From Streptomyces caatingaensis (GTDB lineage: Bacteria > Actinomycetota > Actinomycetes > Streptomycetales > Streptomycetaceae), in the NCBI RefSeq assembly GCF_001187435.1, contig NZ_LFXA01000004.1:501001-565000 (forward strand): 64,000 bases of DNA, written 5' to 3'. Shown here in pieces: positions 9,014 through 17,469 of the stretch (positions are counted from its first letter, which is position 1; every line of letters begins with the position of its first letter). The notes below the pieces were generated by a model. The model was not told the origin of the DNA. It saw only the letters and a list, made by a program, of their open reading frames with translations, and searched no databases. A program made the position numbers and the translations under genes.

Positions 9014-9667
9014 ATGATCCGCATGGCTCCCACCCCCACCGCCCTCGCCGCCTTCGAAGAAGCCAAGGGCTTCATGCCGCTGGACGAGGGGCTCGCCCTG
9101 CACGCCGCCGCCGAGCACGCCGCGGCGGAGCTCGGCGGCCTGCCCCTCCTCGAAGTGGGCACCTACTGCGGCCGCTCCACGATCCTCCTCGCCGACGCGG
9201 CCCGCGCGGCCGGCACGAGCGTCGTCACGGTCGACCACCACCGCGGCAGCGAGGAGCAGCAGCCGGGCTGGGAGTACCACGACGCGTCCCTCGTCGACCC
9301 GGAGGTCGGCAGGATGGACACGCTGCCCGCGTTCCGCCGGACGCTGCACCGCGCCGGGCTGGAGGAGCACGTCATAGCCGTCGTGGGGCGCTCCCCGCGG
9401 ATCGCGGCCCTGTGGCACGCGCCCCTCGCGCTCGTGTTCGTCGACGGCGGGCACACCGACGAGCACGCGACCGCCGACTACGAGGGCTGGACGCCGCACC
9501 TGGCCGAGGGCGGGCTGCTGGTGATCCACGACGTGTTCCCCGACCCCGCGGACGGCGGGCAGGCCCCGTACCGGATCTACCGCCGGGCCCTGGAGTCGGG
9601 GGAGTTCACGGAGGTCTCCGTCACGCGTTCCCTCCGCGTACTGCGGCGGACGGGCGTCCGGCGCTAG
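9014..9667 (+). CDS. Class I SAM-dependent methyltransferase
   Basis: This 217-residue protein has a Rossmann methyltransferase core: motif I LLEVGTYCGRSTILLA (about residues 45-60), an acidic SAM-ribose residue in VVTVDHH, and motif IV-like LVFVDGGHTDEHATADY followed by GGLLVIHDVFPD, typical of the Methyltransf_24 group. The HD/DH-rich active-site loop suggests an O-methyltransferase-like metal site, but the substrate is unknown. Either ATG 9014 or ATG 9023 could be the start; neither has a strong RBS. It is 81 nt after the amidinotransferase gene and 10 nt before the amidase gene. Confidence 0.8.
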   Translation: MIRMAPTPTALAAFEEAKGFMPLDEGLALHAAAEHAAAELGGLPLLEVGTYCGRSTILLADAARAAGTSVVTVDHHRGSEEQQPGWEYHDASLVDPEVGRMDTLPAFRRTLHRAGLEEHVIAVVGRSPRIAALWHAPLALVFVDGGHTDEHATADYEGWTPHLAEGGLLVIHDVFPDPADGGQAPYRIYRRALESGEFTEVSVTRSLRVLRRTGVRR

Positions 9668-9677
9668 CATCGCGCGG

Positions 9678-10631
9678 GTGTCCTACGGCAGTCATTCCCG
9701 CCCCCGCGTCCTGGCGGCGGCGCTCGTCACGCTGACGGCGCTGGCCGCCCTCACCGGCTGCGACGACAAGGACGTCGCCGGTCCGGCCGCCGCGGGCAGG
9801 GCGACCGGCCCGCGCACGACCGCCCCGCCAACGGCCGGGGAGCGCACGGCCGGCCCCGGGACGGCCGGGCCCGCCACCGCGAGCACCCCGCCCCCGTCCG
9901 CCCCGGCGGAACCCTCCGTCCGGGCCGGGCACCAGGAGCCGCCGGCGGGCGACGGCCCCCTCCGCGGCAGGACCGTCGTCCTCGACCCCGGCCACAACAT
10001 CCGCAACCAGGACCACTCCGCCGAGATCAACCGTTCCGTGGACATCGGTACGGGCCGCAAGGAGTGCGACACCACCGGCACCTCCACCAACTCCGGTTAC
10101 GCGGAGGCCGAGTTCAGCCTCGACATGGCGCACCGCGTCCGGGACATCCTGGCGGCGCAGGGCGCCCGGGTCGTCCTCACCCACGACGGCGACCGGCCGT
10201 ACGGCCCCTGCGTGGACGAGCGGGCGGCGATCGGCAACGCGGCGCACGCCGACGCCGCGCTGTCGGTGCACGCGGACGGCGCGGCCGAGGGGCAGCGCGG
10301 CTTCCACGTGATCCTCCCCGCGAAGGTCAAGGGCGGCCGGGCGGACACCGGGCCGATCGTCGGCCCGTCCAGGGAGCTCGGCGAACGCGTCGCCGGCACC
10401 TTCGTCCGGGAAACCGGAAGCGCACCGTCCAACTACATCGGCCACGGCACCGGACTGGACGTCCGCGGCGACCTCGGCGGCCTCAACCTCTCCACGGTTC
10501 CCAAGGTGTTCGTCGAGTGCGGCAACATGCGCGACGCGCAGGACGCCGCCCGTCTCACCGATCCCGCATGGCGCGCCAGGGCGGCGCAGGGCATCGCGCA
10601 GGGCATCGCCGACTTCGTCCGGGGCAGGTGA
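9678..10631 (+). CDS. N-acetylmuramoyl-L-alanine amidase, lipoprotein
   Basis: This 317-residue amidase_3 enzyme cleaves the bond between MurNAc and the stem peptide. The LTGC lipobox (Cys about 31) shows membrane attachment. A Thr/Ala/Pro/Gly-rich spacer (about residues 32-95) precedes the catalytic domain. Zinc ligands and catalytic Glu are visible: LDPGHNIRNQ (His), YAEAEFSLDMA (Glu), LSVHADG (His) and FVECGNMRD (Glu). Start GTG 9678 lies 10 nt after the methyltransferase stop, implying joint transcription. Confidence 0.9.
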   Translation: MSYGSHSRPRVLAAALVTLTALAALTGCDDKDVAGPAAAGRATGPRTTAPPTAGERTAGPGTAGPATASTPPPSAPAEPSVRAGHQEPPAGDGPLRGRTVVLDPGHNIRNQDHSAEINRSVDIGTGRKECDTTGTSTNSGYAEAEFSLDMAHRVRDILAAQGARVVLTHDGDRPYGPCVDERAAIGNAAHADAALSVHADGAAEGQRGFHVILPAKVKGGRADTGPIVGPSRELGERVAGTFVRETGSAPSNYIGHGTGLDVRGDLGGLNLSTVPKVFVECGNMRDAQDAARLTDPAWRARAAQGIAQGIADFVRGR

Positions 10632-10810
10632 GTTTCGAATAACGGCAGGCCACGGGCGTGTCACGAGGGCGAAACGAAGAGGCGCCCCGGACGGCGGACC
10701 GGTAGGTTCCCCCGTACCATGGGGGGCCGCGTTCGCCCGACGCCCCTCCACGTCTCGCGACATGTCACGCGACAGCGAACGAAAACGACGGCACTGACAA
10801 AGGATTTCAG

Positions 10811-11659
10811 GTGAACATCCGCTCCCTCACTAGAGGCGACGGCGTGGTGATCGGAGCAGCGGTGTTGCTGTTCATCGCCTCGTTCCTCGATTACTACTCG
10901 TTCGACTGCAGCGGGCCGATCTGCGGGAAGATCGACTTGCCCAACCTCTGGTCGGGCAAGGTCTTCCCGGCACTGCCGTCGATCGTGCTGGCGGGGCTGG
11001 TCGCGGCGGCCCTCATCGTCGCCTCCCGCTTCCAGCCCGAGGGCCGCAAGGCGCTCGGCCTCACGCTGGAGCAGTGGGGCACGGCCCTCGCGGTCTTCGC
11101 GACGTGGACCGTGCTGTGGACGATGTTCGACGGCCCGCTGGAGCACGGCGACGACTCCAAGCTCGGTGTCGGCATCGGCCGCATCCTGGCCCTCATCGCC
11201 AACCTGCTGATCGCCGCCACGGCCCTGTTCGCCGCGCGCGTCCCGGCGCTGAAGGCGCCGCTGATGGGCGCCCCGCGCCCGCAGGTCCCCTCCTCCCCGT
11301 ACGGCACCGGCGCGCACCCCGGCTACGGCTACCCGGGCCCGGGCGCCCCGTACGGCGGCCAGCCCGGTCAGCCGGGGCAGCCCTACGGCGCCTCGCAGTC
11401 CGACCCGGCGGCGAGCGGCCCGACCCCGGCGGCGTCCGCGCCCGCCCCGGCCCCGGCGGCCGACTTCTCGCCGTTCTGGTTCGCGGTCCCGGTCAACCGG
11501 CCGCTGTTCGCGGAGGACGGCTCCCCCACCCCGATCGCCGAGCTGGCGCCCGGCACCTGGTACCTGGCGGTGGACCAGCGGGGACAGGCGCTCGTCGCCC
11601 AGACCCAGGACGGCCGCCGCGGCGTCCTCCAGGACACCTCGGGCATCCAGCGCGGCTGA
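10811..11659 (+). CDS. Membrane protein, DUF5336-like
   Basis: The 282-residue protein has four predicted membrane helices in residues 10-145 (GVVIGAAVLLFIASFLDYY, FPALPSIVLAGLVAAALI, ALAVFATWTVLWTMF, ILALIANLLIAATALFAA). A Gly/Tyr/Pro/Gln-rich low-complexity cytosolic tail follows, then a small beta-rich C-terminal segment (WYLAVDQRGQALVAQTQDG). The arrangement resembles actinobacterial DUF5336 proteins; no activity is known to me. Start GTG 10811 has AAGGA nearby. A strong bidirectional terminator follows. Confidence 0.75.
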   Translation: MNIRSLTRGDGVVIGAAVLLFIASFLDYYSFDCSGPICGKIDLPNLWSGKVFPALPSIVLAGLVAAALIVASRFQPEGRKALGLTLEQWGTALAVFATWTVLWTMFDGPLEHGDDSKLGVGIGRILALIANLLIAATALFAARVPALKAPLMGAPRPQVPSSPYGTGAHPGYGYPGPGAPYGGQPGQPGQPYGASQSDPAASGPTPAASAPAPAPAADFSPFWFAVPVNRPLFAEDGSPTPIAELAPGTWYLAVDQRGQALVAQTQDGRRGVLQDTSGIQRG

Positions 11660-11671
11660 CCCGCGCACCCG

Positions 11672-11712
11672 GGCGAGGGCCCGCCGGGGAGCTTCCCCGG
11701 CGGGCCCTCGCC
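11672..11712. terminator. Bidirectional terminator between convergent genes
   Basis: A perfect 19-bp inverted repeat (11672-11690 and 11694-11712, GC-rich, 3-nt loop) lies between the convergent membrane-protein and M1-peptidase stops. Confidence 0.85.
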
Positions 11713-11713
11713 G

Positions 11714-13165
11714 TCAACGGCGGTCCGGCTTCCCGGCCTTGAACAGCCAGGTGTCGAAGAGCCCGCCGAGATCCCTGCCCGACTTCCTCGCGCAGAGCCG
11801 GACGAAGTCGTCCGTCCCCACGTTCCCGTGCCGGTGGTCGCGCGCCCACGTCCTCAGGATGTCGAAGAAGACCGGATCGCCCACCGCTTCGCGCACCTTG
11901 TGCAGCACCATCGCGCCGCGCCCGTAGACCGGCCGTTCGGATATCGTCCCGGCCGTCGGGGAGGCGGGCGGGAAGGCCCAGATGTCGTTGCCCTCGGGGT
12001 CCTTGGACTCCGGATCCCTGCCGTCGTAGTAGTCGTCGAAGATCTGCTGCTCGCTGCGGCCCTTCTGCTGCTGGGCCTCCCACATCCACTCCGTGTACTG
12101 CGCGAAGCCCTCGTTGAGCCACATGTCGCGCCAGGTGCGCGGGGTGACCGAGTTGCCGAACCACTGGTGCGCCAGCTCATGCACGATGATCTTGTCCGAC
12201 TCGGGCTCGGGGAAGTACGGCTTGGTCTGGGTCTCCAACGCGTAGCGGATGTACGGGTTGTCGTCGACGATGCCGCCGAACGACGTGAAGGGGTACGGGC
12301 CGAAGCGCTCGCGCGCCCAGGTCATCGCCTTGGGCAGCAGCTCCTTCATGTGCCGGGCGGCGTCCTCGTGCTTCGGCGCGTAGGCGATGTACGCCGGCAC
12401 CCCGGCCGCGTCCGTCTCGACCGTGCCGAAGTCGCCCACCGCGACGGTGGCGAGATAGCTGGCCATGGGCTCGCCGCTGTGCCAGGTGAAGACCGTCCAC
12501 GCGTCGCCGTCCTCGTCCTCCACCTGCTCCCTGCCCTTCAGCTCGCCGTTGGCCACGGCGGTGAAGCCGTCCGGGACGGAGACGGTGACGTCGTAGGACG
12601 CCTTGTCGGACGGGTGGTGGTTGCCGGGGAACCAGGTCATGGAGCCCTGGGGTTCGCCGAGGGCGACGGCGCCGTGGTCCGTCTCGATCCAGCCCTCCTT
12701 GGCGCCGTCCGGATCCCGCATCGGCCCCGGCTTGCCCTCGTAGACGATCTCCGTCCTGAACGTGGCGCCCTTGCCCACCGGTTCGCCGGGGACCACCGTC
12801 AGTTTGTCGCCCTCACGCGAGGTCTTCGCCGGTCTCCCGCCGACCTTGGCGTCGGTCACCTTCATGCCCCGGAAGTCGAGGGTGAAGGAGGACAGCTTCT
12901 CGGTGGCGCGGGCGGTGATGACGGCCGTGCCGTCCAGGTCGTTCCCCTCGGGCTCGTAGTCGAGCTCCAGGCCGTAATGCTCCACCTGGTAGCCGCGGTT
13001 GCCCAGGGAGGGGAAGACGGGGTCGCCGACGCCCGCCCCGCCGGCGCGCGGGCCGGAGTGCCCTCCGCCCGAGCAGCCGGCGACGAGCGCGAGGGCGACC
13101 GGCGCCGCGCAGTACAGCACGGCTCTGCGCAGGGCGGGCACGGAAGCGGACCTGGTCTTCACCAT
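11714..13165 (-). CDS. M1-family zinc metallopeptidase, lipoprotein
   Basis: This 483-residue secreted aminopeptidase-like protein has a VAGC lipobox near residue 31 and an N-terminal beta-sandwich domain (LELDYEPEGNDLDGTA). The M1 catalytic site is HELAHQWFGN at 329-338 with the third ligand Glu352 in WLNEGF. The exopeptidase GAMEN equivalent is ALETQTKPYF, the variant usual in short actinobacterial M1 lipoproteins. The C-terminal ARM-like domain is short. Among three in-frame starts I prefer ATG 13165, preceded by GGGAG at 10 nt. It probably trims peptides at the cell surface. Confidence 0.87.
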   Translation of the reverse strand: MVKTRSASVPALRRAVLYCAAPVALALVAGCSGGGHSGPRAGGAGVGDPVFPSLGNRGYQVEHYGLELDYEPEGNDLDGTAVITARATEKLSSFTLDFRGMKVTDAKVGGRPAKTSREGDKLTVVPGEPVGKGATFRTEIVYEGKPGPMRDPDGAKEGWIETDHGAVALGEPQGSMTWFPGNHHPSDKASYDVTVSVPDGFTAVANGELKGREQVEDEDGDAWTVFTWHSGEPMASYLATVAVGDFGTVETDAAGVPAYIAYAPKHEDAARHMKELLPKAMTWARERFGPYPFTSFGGIVDDNPYIRYALETQTKPYFPEPESDKIIVHELAHQWFGNSVTPRTWRDMWLNEGFAQYTEWMWEAQQQKGRSEQQIFDDYYDGRDPESKDPEGNDIWAFPPASPTAGTISERPVYGRGAMVLHKVREAVGDPVFFDILRTWARDHRHGNVGTDDFVRLCARKSGRDLGGLFDTWLFKAGKPDRR

Positions 13166-13214
13166 GAGAGCCATGCTCCCACCGGCCACCGACAGCGGTC
13201 AGGGCGCGGGGCCG

Positions 13215-13778
13215 TCAGCCCTTCTGCAGCTCGCTCACCGAGGGCGTCTTGTCGGTGACGGGCGCGCCCGCGCTCCGGCCGGCGTCCTTGACCTGGCCGA
13301 TCACCTTGTCCACGGAGTTGACGTCGGCGTCGTTGGCGTCGCCCTTGCGGAGCTTGGTGCCCAGGTTCTTGAGGGAGTCGATGCCGGAGTTGACCGGGGC
13401 GAGGGCCTTGGCGAGCGTGGGGTCGCCCTGGGCGTTCCGGGTCGCGGCCTTGAGCCGGTTGTAGGTGAACGCCCCGGCCAGGCCCGCCTTGACGAGGGCG
13501 CCGGTGCGGCCGTCCGCGCCCTTCCTGAACGCCCCGTTGCGGTACGGCTTGATGATCCACTGGTAGGCGGCGCCGGCCGCGAGGCCCGCGTTGGCGACGA
13601 AGCGGGTCTTGGCGAACTTCTGCCGCTCGGCCGAACTCGTCGGAGTGGCCTCGGCCTTCTCCTTCTTCCCCCCGCCGCCCCCGCCGCAGGCCGAGCCGGT
13701 CAGCAACAGGCCGCACACCAGCGGCAGGACGACGACGGTGCGGCGGACGCGGGCACGCTCGGACACGCTGGCCTCCAC
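13215..13778 (-). CDS. Lipoprotein of unknown function
   Basis: The 187-residue product has a signal peptide and a GSAC lipobox (Cys about 31) followed by poly-Gly and Lys/Glu. The mature part is an alanine-rich helical domain (FVANAGLAAGAAYQWII, LVKAGLAGAFTYNRL) with a NDADVNSVDKVIGQVKD helix near the end. I recognise no family function. It is separated by 49 nt from the M1 gene downstream, so the two could share a transcript. Confidence 0.7.
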   Translation of the reverse strand: MEASVSERARVRRTVVVLPLVCGLLLTGSACGGGGGGKKEKAEATPTSSAERQKFAKTRFVANAGLAAGAAYQWIIKPYRNGAFRKGADGRTGALVKAGLAGAFTYNRLKAATRNAQGDPTLAKALAPVNSGIDSLKNLGTKLRKGDANDADVNSVDKVIGQVKDAGRSAGAPVTDKTPSVSELQKG

Positions 13779-13893
13779 GGCGGGCGGACACGGTACCGGA
13801 CCAGCGTGGCCCGCCCCGCGCCCGGCCGCATCCGGACCGCGCCCTTCGGGTGAACGGCCGGGCGCCGGACCGCCGGGATCGGGCCATGAACGC

Positions 13894-14973
13894 TCAGCAG
13901 CGGCAGTCCGGTTCCAGCCCCCGCGGCAGCCGCTCGCCGCCGAAGACGGCCGTCGTCGCCTCGTCGCCGCCGAGCGCGGCCACGGCCAGCAGCAGGGAAC
14001 CGGCCGTCCAGGTGGTGCGCTCCTCGGGCCAGATCGCGTCGTCCTCGTAGACGTAGCCCGTCCAGTACATGCCGTCGTCCGCGCGCAGGTGCTGGATCCA
14101 GCGCAGGATCTCCACCGCGTGGTCGGACTGGCCCACCGCCCAGAGCGCCAGGGCCAGTTCGCAGCTCTCGCCGCCGGTCACCCAGGGGTTGGGCACCACG
14201 CAGCGGACCCCGAGGCCGGGGACGACGAAGCGGTCCCAGTCCGCGGCCAGCCGCGCCGCCGCCTCGTCGCCGGTGAGGGCGCCGCCGAGGACGGGGTAGT
14301 ACCAGTCCATCGAGTAGTGGCCCTTGTCGAGGAAGCGCTCCGGGTGGCGGCGTATCGCGTGGGCCAGCAGCCCGGCCGCGAGCTCCCAGTCCGGCTGGGG
14401 CTCCTCGCGGTGCTCGGCGATCGCCAGGGCGCAGCGCAGCGCCTGGTGGATCGAGGACGAGCCGGTGAGCAGGGCGTCGGTGACGGCGGTGCCGTCCGCC
14501 TCCCGCTTCCAGCCGATCTGCCCGCCCGGCTGCTGGAGTTGGAGGACGAACTCGACGGCCGCGTAGACGACGGGCCACATCCGGTCGAGGAAGGCGTCGT
14601 CGCCGGTGGAGAGGTAGTGGTGCCAGACGCCGACGGCGACGTAGGCGGTGAAGTTGGTCTCGCGGGCGCGGTCGGTGGGGGCGCGGTGGTCGCCGTCGGC
14701 GTAGGCCGCGTACCAGGAGCCGTCGGGGTTCTGGTGCTCGGCGAGCCAGCGGTAGGCGGCCTCGGCGCGGCCGTGTTCGCCCGCGGTGTCGAGGGCCATG
14801 GCGGCCTCGACGTGGTCCCAGGGGTCGAGGTGGTGGCCGCGGAACCACGGTATGGCCCCGTCGTCGCGCTGCCCGGCGGCGATGCCGGCGACGGTGGCGT
14901 CGATCTGCGCGGCGGTGAGCACGCCGGGCAGCGCGAGCCGTTCGGCGGGGGGCCGCCGGCCGGCGGGGGTCAC
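13894..14973 (-). CDS. Terpene-cyclase/prenyltransferase-fold (alpha/alpha)6 barrel protein
   Basis: This 359-residue protein has helical-hairpin repeats with QW-like motifs: GQRDDGAIPWFRGHH, HQNPDGSWYAAY, QQPGGQIGWKREADG and ADDGMYWTGYVYEDD. They resemble squalene-hopene-cyclase and prenyltransferase beta-subunit repeats and unsaturated-glycan hydrolase barrels. No DxDD protonation motif is visible, so it may bind or process a glycan or prenyl chain rather than cyclise squalene. Start GTG 14973 overlaps the methyltransferase stop (GTGA); it is the last gene of a GT-MT-barrel operon under a KstR-type box. Confidence 0.75.
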   Translation of the reverse strand: MTPAGRRPPAERLALPGVLTAAQIDATVAGIAAGQRDDGAIPWFRGHHLDPWDHVEAAMALDTAGEHGRAEAAYRWLAEHQNPDGSWYAAYADGDHRAPTDRARETNFTAYVAVGVWHHYLSTGDDAFLDRMWPVVYAAVEFVLQLQQPGGQIGWKREADGTAVTDALLTGSSSIHQALRCALAIAEHREEPQPDWELAAGLLAHAIRRHPERFLDKGHYSMDWYYPVLGGALTGDEAAARLAADWDRFVVPGLGVRCVVPNPWVTGGESCELALALWAVGQSDHAVEILRWIQHLRADDGMYWTGYVYEDDAIWPEERTTWTAGSLLLAVAALGGDEATTAVFGGERLPRGLEPDCRC

Positions 14974-15767
14974 GCGCGGTCCTCGCGGGAGCCGCCGTCA
15001 CGGGCGGCGGGGCCGCGGCCGGCGGCCGGCGAACCCGCCGCGACGTCGTGCGGGACGTGCGGCTTGGTCGCGTAGGCGACGAAGCTCTTGCCGATCACGG
15101 GGTTGAGGAGCCGCTCGGCGGCCCGCGTGGCGGCGGGCTTCTTCATGATGTCCCAGACGAGCAGCTTGTGGTACGCGCGCACGGGCAGCGCCTTGTCGTT
15201 GTCGACGCCGAAGGCGCACTTGAGCCACCAGTACGGGCTGTGCAGGCCGTGTGCGTGGTGGGTGCCGTACGGCTTGAGCCCGGCCTCCTCCATCTTGCGC
15301 AGCAGTTCGTCCGCCTTGTAGATGCGGATGTGGCCGCCCTCGACCTCGTGGTAGGCGTCGCTGAGCGCCCAGCAGACCTTCTCCGGCCCGTAGCGGGGGA
15401 CGGTCACGGCGATCCGGCCGCCGGGCCTGAGCACCCGGACCATCTCGGCGAGCACGCCCTTGTCGTCGGGTATGTGCTCCATGACCTCGGAGATGATGAC
15501 GACGTCGAAGCTGTCGTCGGGGAAGGGCAGGGCGAGCGCGTCGCCCTCCAGGGCGGTGGCGGTGGCGCCCGCGGGGGCCTCGCCGGCCTCCTTCATCGCG
15601 GCGAACCACGTGGCGACCTCGCGGATCTCCTCGCCGTTGCGGTCGAGCGCCACGACGTGCGCGCCGCGCCGGTAGCACTCGAAGGCGTGCCGGCCCGCGC
15701 CGCAGCCCAGGTCGAGGACGCGGTCGCCGGCGGCGAGCGGGAAGCGGGAGAAGTCGACGGTCAGCAC
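14970..15767 (-). CDS. Class I SAM-dependent methyltransferase (Methyltransf_11 type)
   Basis: This 265-residue protein has a full SAM-binding core near the N-terminus: DRVLDLGCGAGRHAFE (motif I), VVALDRNGEEI (motif II), FDVVIISEVMEHI (motif IV) and VLRPGGRIAVTVPRYGPE. A long C-terminal extension (HSPYWWLKCAFGVDN and following) is typical of lipid or quinone-like methyltransferases acting on large substrates. Start GTG 15767 has a weak RBS and lies 47 nt after the glycosyltransferase stop. It is translationally coupled to the downstream barrel protein, implying the three act together. Confidence 0.85.
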   Translation of the reverse strand: MLTVDFSRFPLAAGDRVLDLGCGAGRHAFECYRRGAHVVALDRNGEEIREVATWFAAMKEAGEAPAGATATALEGDALALPFPDDSFDVVIISEVMEHIPDDKGVLAEMVRVLRPGGRIAVTVPRYGPEKVCWALSDAYHEVEGGHIRIYKADELLRKMEEAGLKPYGTHHAHGLHSPYWWLKCAFGVDNDKALPVRAYHKLLVWDIMKKPAATRAAERLLNPVIGKSFVAYATKPHVPHDVAAGSPAAGRGPAARDGGSREDRA

Positions 15768-15814
15768 GGCGGCGGTCTGCTTTCGTCCGGCGGGTGGGTG
15801 GGTGACGGGCGGTG

Positions 15815-17179
15815 CTAGGCGCGTACCGGCAGCGGGCCGGTGCCCGCCCGGGCCCGGGCCCTCGCCCGCGCGGCGCGCTCGATGGAGGCGCGGTAGCGCT
15901 CGGCGGTGCCGAGGGCGGCCTGCCGCCAGGTGAAGCGGGCGAGCACCCGCTCGCGGCCGGCGGCGGCGAGCCGGCGGCGCAGCTCGTCGTCGGCGAACAG
16001 CCGCTTGAGCGCGCCGGCGAGGGCGTCGGCGTCGCCGGGCGGCACGGCCAGGCAGGTCTCGCCGTCGGGTCCGGCGACCTCGGGGATGGCGCCGCCGGTG
16101 GTGGCGACCAGCGGGGTGCCGGTGGCCATGGCCTCGGCGGCGGGCAGCGAGAAGCCCTCGTACAGCGAGGGGACACAGGCGATCTGCGCGCCGCGGACGA
16201 GGCCGACCAGCTCGGCGTCGCTGATGCCCTTGACGAACTCGACGGCGCCGTCCAGCCCGTACTGCTCGATGGCGCGCGCGACCGGCCCGTCCTCGGCGCG
16301 CCTGCCGACGACGACGAGGTGCGCGCCGGGCACCTCGGTGCGGACCTTGGCGAGCGCCTCGACGAGGTGCACCAGTCCCTTGAGGGGGACGTCGGCGCTG
16401 GAGGTGGTGACGATGCGGCCGGGGACGACGGGGACGGACGGGTCGGGCGAGAAGAGGTCGGTGTCGGCGCCTATCGGCACGACGTGGACCCGCTCGGGGC
16501 GCACCTTGAGGTGGTCGACGATCTCCTGGCGGGAGGAGCCGGAGACGGTGAGGATCGAGGGCAGGCGGCGGGCCACCTTCTCCTGCATGCGCGTGAACGC
16601 GTACCAGCGCCGGACGGACATCCTCCGCTTGACGTCGTCCCCCGCGGCCTCCAGCTCCAGCCGCCGGTCCACGGTGACGGGGTGGTGCACGGTGGTGACC
16701 AGCGGTGCGCCGAGGTCGGCGAGGAGGCCGTAGCCCAGCGTCTGGTTGTCGTGGACGACGTCGAAGTCGCCGCGGCGGGCGGCGAGATGACGGCGGGCCC
16801 GCAGCGAGAAGGTCAGCGGCTCGGGGAAGCCGCCGGTCCACATCGTGGCGACCTCCAGCGCGTCGATCCAGTCGCGGTACTCGTCGCGCCTGGGCGTGCG
16901 GAACGGGTCGGGCTGCCGGTAGAGGTCCAGGCTGGGCAGTTCGGTGAGGGTGACGCCCTCCTCCTCGCCCAGGTCGAGGACGGGGTACGGCTGGGCGCCG
17001 ATGACCTCGACGCGGTGGCCCAGCAGGGCGAGTTCGCGGGAGAGGTGGCGGACGTAGACGCCCTGGCCGCCGCAGAACGGGTTCCCCTTGTACGACAGCA
17101 GCGCGATGCGCAACGGACCGTCGGGGGCCGTCGCGGTGCGCGGACCCGGCCCGGCTGCCCGGTCGGTCTCAGCGGTCAC
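15815..17179 (-). CDS. Glycosyltransferase family 4
   Basis: This 454-residue GT-B fold enzyme has an acceptor-side N-terminal domain with the glycine loop NPFCGGQGVYVRHLSREL. The donor-binding C-terminal domain contains PIGADTDLF, VPLKGLVHLVEAL, VVGRRAEDG and the GT4 EX7E signature in SLYEGFSLPAAEAMATG. It probably transfers a nucleotide-sugar residue at the inner membrane face. I prefer GTG 17179; an upstream in-frame start at 17251 would run through the region holding the KstR-type box. It is the first gene of the minus-strand operon and diverges from the HpnH-like gene. Confidence 0.87.
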   Translation of the reverse strand: MTAETDRAAGPGPRTATAPDGPLRIALLSYKGNPFCGGQGVYVRHLSRELALLGHRVEVIGAQPYPVLDLGEEEGVTLTELPSLDLYRQPDPFRTPRRDEYRDWIDALEVATMWTGGFPEPLTFSLRARRHLAARRGDFDVVHDNQTLGYGLLADLGAPLVTTVHHPVTVDRRLELEAAGDDVKRRMSVRRWYAFTRMQEKVARRLPSILTVSGSSRQEIVDHLKVRPERVHVVPIGADTDLFSPDPSVPVVPGRIVTTSSADVPLKGLVHLVEALAKVRTEVPGAHLVVVGRRAEDGPVARAIEQYGLDGAVEFVKGISDAELVGLVRGAQIACVPSLYEGFSLPAAEAMATGTPLVATTGGAIPEVAGPDGETCLAVPPGDADALAGALKRLFADDELRRRLAAAGRERVLARFTWRQAALGTAERYRASIERAARARARARAGTGPLPVRA

Positions 17180-17236
17180 TCGCGGCCCCCAATTCGTCCT
17201 GCTGGTTCGGCGGGAGCGTAACCGCTCCGGATTCTC

Positions 17237-17250
17237 TAGAACAAGTTCCA
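17237..17250. promoter_or_regulatory. KstR-type operator between divergent transcripts
   Basis: TAGAACAAGTTCCA fits TnnAACnnGTTnnA, the palindrome reported for mycobacterial KstR, at every fixed position. It lies 58 bp upstream of the glycosyltransferase start and 220 bp upstream of the HpnH-like start. A KstR-like TetR gene follows at 18569, so auto- or neighbourhood control is likely. The match to consensus is seen; binding is inferred. Confidence 0.65.
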
Positions 17251-17469
17251 CCCCTGGAAATCACGCGGAAATCACGGAAAGCCCGACAAGTCGTGAAGCG
17301 GGCGGAAGACGGAGGGGCAGAGGGACAGGAGAGGGGGGATACCGGGATCCGGCAGCGCCCGGGCGCGCGAAAGGGTAATGATGCTGTGATGCGCGCCGAC
17401 GCGTCCGCCCCGCGCCGCGCGGGAAGGGATGCACGCCGACGAGAGGCCACGACCACTGGAGATACGGGC

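Noticed and set aside
7601..9670. Minus-strand open frame of 689 codons
   Set aside because: Shadow of the amidinotransferase and methyltransferase genes; the catalytic motifs are all on the plus strand.
13894..14973. Squalene-hopene cyclase
   Set aside because: Length is about half that of SHC and the DxDD protonation motif is absent.
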